Under the pieces are notes generated by a model. It was not told the origin of the DNA. It saw only the letters and a program-made list of their open reading frames with translations, and ran no database searches. Shown one piece after another: positions 13,871 to 15,486 of a stretch of DNA of 15,486 bases; position 1 is the first letter of the stretch; each line of letters starts with the position of its first letter. The DNA is from an uncultured Bacilli bacterium. Its GTDB lineage: Bacteria; Bacillota_I; Bacilli_A; RF39; UBA660. The translations under genes and the position numbers were made by a program. The DNA lies in NCBI GenBank assembly GCA_934096535.1, contig CAKOMC010000033.1, positions 1-15,486 of the forward strand. Direction: 5' to 3'.

Positions 13871-15486
13871 TGGATAAAAATTTTAATTTAGATGAATTAT
13901 TAGATTATGGCGAGGAATATTACTACCCAGAGCTAATTAGTAGTGATTATTTTATACCTGATAAAAGAAGAAAAAATAATATGCAAAGGCAAATGGCTAA
14001 TCAACAAAATAGTTCTAATTCAAATGGTAATAATAGTAATAATAGCTCAAATTCTGGAAGGAATGCAAATCAAGCTAGTGGTCAGAATAATAATAAAGAA
14101 GAATCTAATGAAGATAGTAATGATAATGCAAGTGAAAATGATAATTCACAAAACAGTAGCCAAGACAGTGAAACTTCTAATACTCAACAGGATTTTCAGG
14201 ATACAGAACAACAAAGTGAAGATATTCAAGACGAAATTAAGAATAAAGAAAGTACATCAGACGATAAAGAAAATACATCAGAAAAATTTCAACAGTCGCA
14301 AGAAAATCATGATATAGATGATGCTTCTGATGATTCTTTTCAAAATGAGCAAGATATAAATCAAAAAGAAAATAAAACTGATTCTTTGAAAAATAAAGAA
14401 GAACACTCCCAAAGTCAAGGCGAAGATAGCCAAAATTCACCAGAAAACCCATTAGACATTCCAGGTACCTCAAGTAATGAAAACAATTCAGTTTCTAATG
14501 GCGGAAGTGAAGCAAAAAGTCAAAATTTGGAAAATGCTGATAGCAAAGCTGGGTCTACTAATAGTGAGCAGCAAGTTCAAGATGAACAAGACCAAAGTAC
14601 TAGTGAATCTAATTCTTCAAGTTCACAAAGCGATAAGCAAGAAAGCCTTGATAATCCAGAACAAAGTCAGGATAATTCTACCGCATCGCAATCTAGCGAA
14701 CATGCTGATGAACAACAAGATGAAAAGAAAGAAAATTTTAGCAATTCCAGTAGCAGTTCTGAAAGTCAATCTCAAGATAAAAAACAAGATGCTAGTGAAA
14801 ATAATGATGATAATTCTAAAAAACAAAACGAAGAGAAAAAGGAACAAAGGGAAAATAATGGTGAATCTAATTCTTCAAGTTCACAAAGCGATAAGCAAGA
14901 AAGCCTTGATAATCCAGAACAAAGTCAAGATAGCTCTTCTATATCGCAATTTAGCGAACATGCTGATGAACAACAAGATGAAAGGAAAGAAAATTCAAGC
15001 AATTCCAATAGCAGTTCTGAAAGTCAATCTCAAGATAAAAAACAAGATGCTAGTGAAAATAATGATGATAATTCTAAAAAACAAAACGAAGAGAAAAAGG
15101 AACAAAGGGAAAATAATGGTGAATCCAACTCTTCAAATTCACAAAGCGATAAGCAAGAAAGTTTAGATAATCAAGAACAAAGTCAAGATAGCTCTTCTAC
15201 ATCGCAATCTAGCGAACATGCTGATGAACAACAAGATGAAAAGAAAGAAAATTCAAGCAATTCCAGTAACAGTTCTGAAAGTCAACCTCAAGATAAAGAA
15301 CAAACTAATGAGCCCAAAAATACTGATAATCAAAATAATAATCAAACAGATATTTCTGATGAAGAAAAAGCTAAACAGCAAACTGAAAAACCCGAAAAAG
15401 AAATATCAGAAACTCAAGATGATAAAGAAAACAGCCAAAGGCAAAATGATTTTAACGCCAAAAAAACAGCAACTCAAGATAAACAA
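13870..15486 (+). CDS. very acidic repeat-rich protein coupled to the AAA+ ATPase (partial, C-terminus off window)
   Basis: The frame from ATG 13870 stays open for 539 codons to the window edge. The ATG shares its A with the upstream TAA, and AAGGA lies about 10 bases before it. Residues 1-40 are ordered-looking (NFNLDELLDYGEEYYYPELI and SSDYFIPDKRRK). All the rest seen is disordered Ser/Gln/Asp/Glu/Asn with few hydrophobics. Residues 246-478 hold two full and one partial 86-residue tandem repeat. There is no signal peptide, cysteine cluster or sorting signal in view. MoxR-like ATPases are typically followed by VWA-domain proteins, and CobT, the partner of the AAA+ CobS, has an acidic linker before its VWA domain. 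A C-terminal VWA domain beyond the edge is therefore a reasonable prediction, not an observation. Other open frames across this stretch are low-complexity shadows. Confidence 0.85.
   Translation, partial: MDKNFNLDELLDYGEEYYYPELISSDYFIPDKRRKNNMQRQMANQQNSSNSNGNNSNNSSNSGRNANQASGQNNNKEESNEDSNDNASENDNSQNSSQDSETSNTQQDFQDTEQQSEDIQDEIKNKESTSDDKENTSEKFQQSQENHDIDDASDDSFQNEQDINQKENKTDSLKNKEEHSQSQGEDSQNSPENPLDIPGTSSNENNSVSNGGSEAKSQNLENADSKAGSTNSEQQVQDEQDQSTSESNSSSSQSDKQESLDNPEQSQDNSTASQSSEHADEQQDEKKENFSNSSSSSESQSQDKKQDASENNDDNSKKQNEEKKEQRENNGESNSSSSQSDKQESLDNPEQSQDSSSISQFSEHADEQQDERKENSSNSNSSSESQSQDKKQDASENNDDNSKKQNEEKKEQRENNGESNSSNSQSDKQESLDNQEQSQDSSSTSQSSEHADEQQDEKKENSSNSSNSSESQPQDKEQTNEPKNTDNQNNNQTDISDEEKAKQQTEKPEKEISETQDDKENSQRQNDFNAKKTATQDKQ
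14605..15303 (+). repeat. 258-bp (86-codon) coding tandem repeat, 2.7 copies
   Basis: Copies start at 14605, 14863 and 15121. Copies 1 and 2 differ at about 12 of 258 bases, and their last 100 or so bases are identical. Copy 3 follows them for about 183 bases and then diverges. The period keeps frame. Confidence 0.93.

Noticed and set aside
14237..14847. Antisense frames with membrane-like Ile/Phe/Leu runs
   Set aside because: Reverse complements of GAA/AAT codons give Phe/Ile; these are shadows, not membrane proteins.
13943..15166. Open frames of 124 and 229 codons inside the acidic repeat gene
   Set aside because: They are out-of-frame readings of a low-complexity AAT/GAA/CAA-rich stretch and have no ribosome sites. 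The real frame starts at 13870 and is open to the edge.
14605..15303. CRISPR-like repeat array
   Set aside because: The unit is 258 bp, keeps the reading frame, and has no short repeats with variable spacers.
1384..15486. UGA read as Trp (mycoplasma code)
   Set aside because: Trp is written UGG in conserved places such as AGWDSEH of Dus and ETWGAQG of the surface protein, and the ART-like gene ends cleanly at UGA.

Overview
The window is a very AT-rich bacterial fragment with Shine-Dalgarno sites, sigma-A-like promoters (TTGNNN-17-TATAAT, often with an extended TGN -10) and standard stop codons. UGG is used for Trp and frames end cleanly at UGA, so this is not a UGA-recoding mycoplasma. Gene content (SipW-class glycine-rich surface protein, compact type IV pilus ATPase, PduL phosphotransacylase, YcxB-like membrane protein, ISLre2-type transposase remnant) points to a low-GC Bacillota or Bacilli-like commensal such as the uncultured gut RF39 type. 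That placement is inference.

Left region (1-4500). A partial glycine-rich surface protein gene reads leftward and diverges from a PilB/GspE-type ATPase gene. The 508 bp between them hold two exact 26-bp inverted copies of a recombinase-site-like hairpin (906-931 and 1170-1195), a family of TTGACTA repeats, one good rightward promoter inside the flanked segment and a textbook G-quadruplex motif (1258-1272). The layout is that of a candidate invertible promoter switch. Next come a standalone ClpA/B-D1-like AAA+ gene (minus) and a small unknown gene (plus, TTG start) whose divergent promoters share their -35 bases.

Middle region (4500-9700). A tRNA-Asn(GUU) gene has its own promoter and terminators. 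A minus-strand operon dus-rlu-HExxH protein follows (tRNA dihydrouridine synthase, RNA pseudouridine synthase, zincin-like protein). Then come pduL, a YcxB-like membrane protein and a GT2 glycosyltransferase with C-terminal TPR-like repeats, each with its own promoter or start signals.

Right region (9700-15486). A gene resembling an ADP-ribosyltransferase overlaps a small downstream gene by 20 nt. Its promoter carries a 17-bp perfect palindrome, an architecture like a toxin-antitoxin pair. A decayed ISLre2-like element of about 550 bp, with terminal inverted repeats and in-frame nonsense codons, separates it from a rightward pair: a 771-residue MoxR-like AAA+ ATPase, translationally coupled (TAATG) to an extremely acidic, Ser/Gln/Asn-rich protein with 86-residue tandem repeats that runs off the window. 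By analogy with MoxR/VWA and CobS/CobT pairs, a VWA domain might lie past the edge. This pair, the ART pair and the candidate invertible switch are the most promising undescribed systems here.
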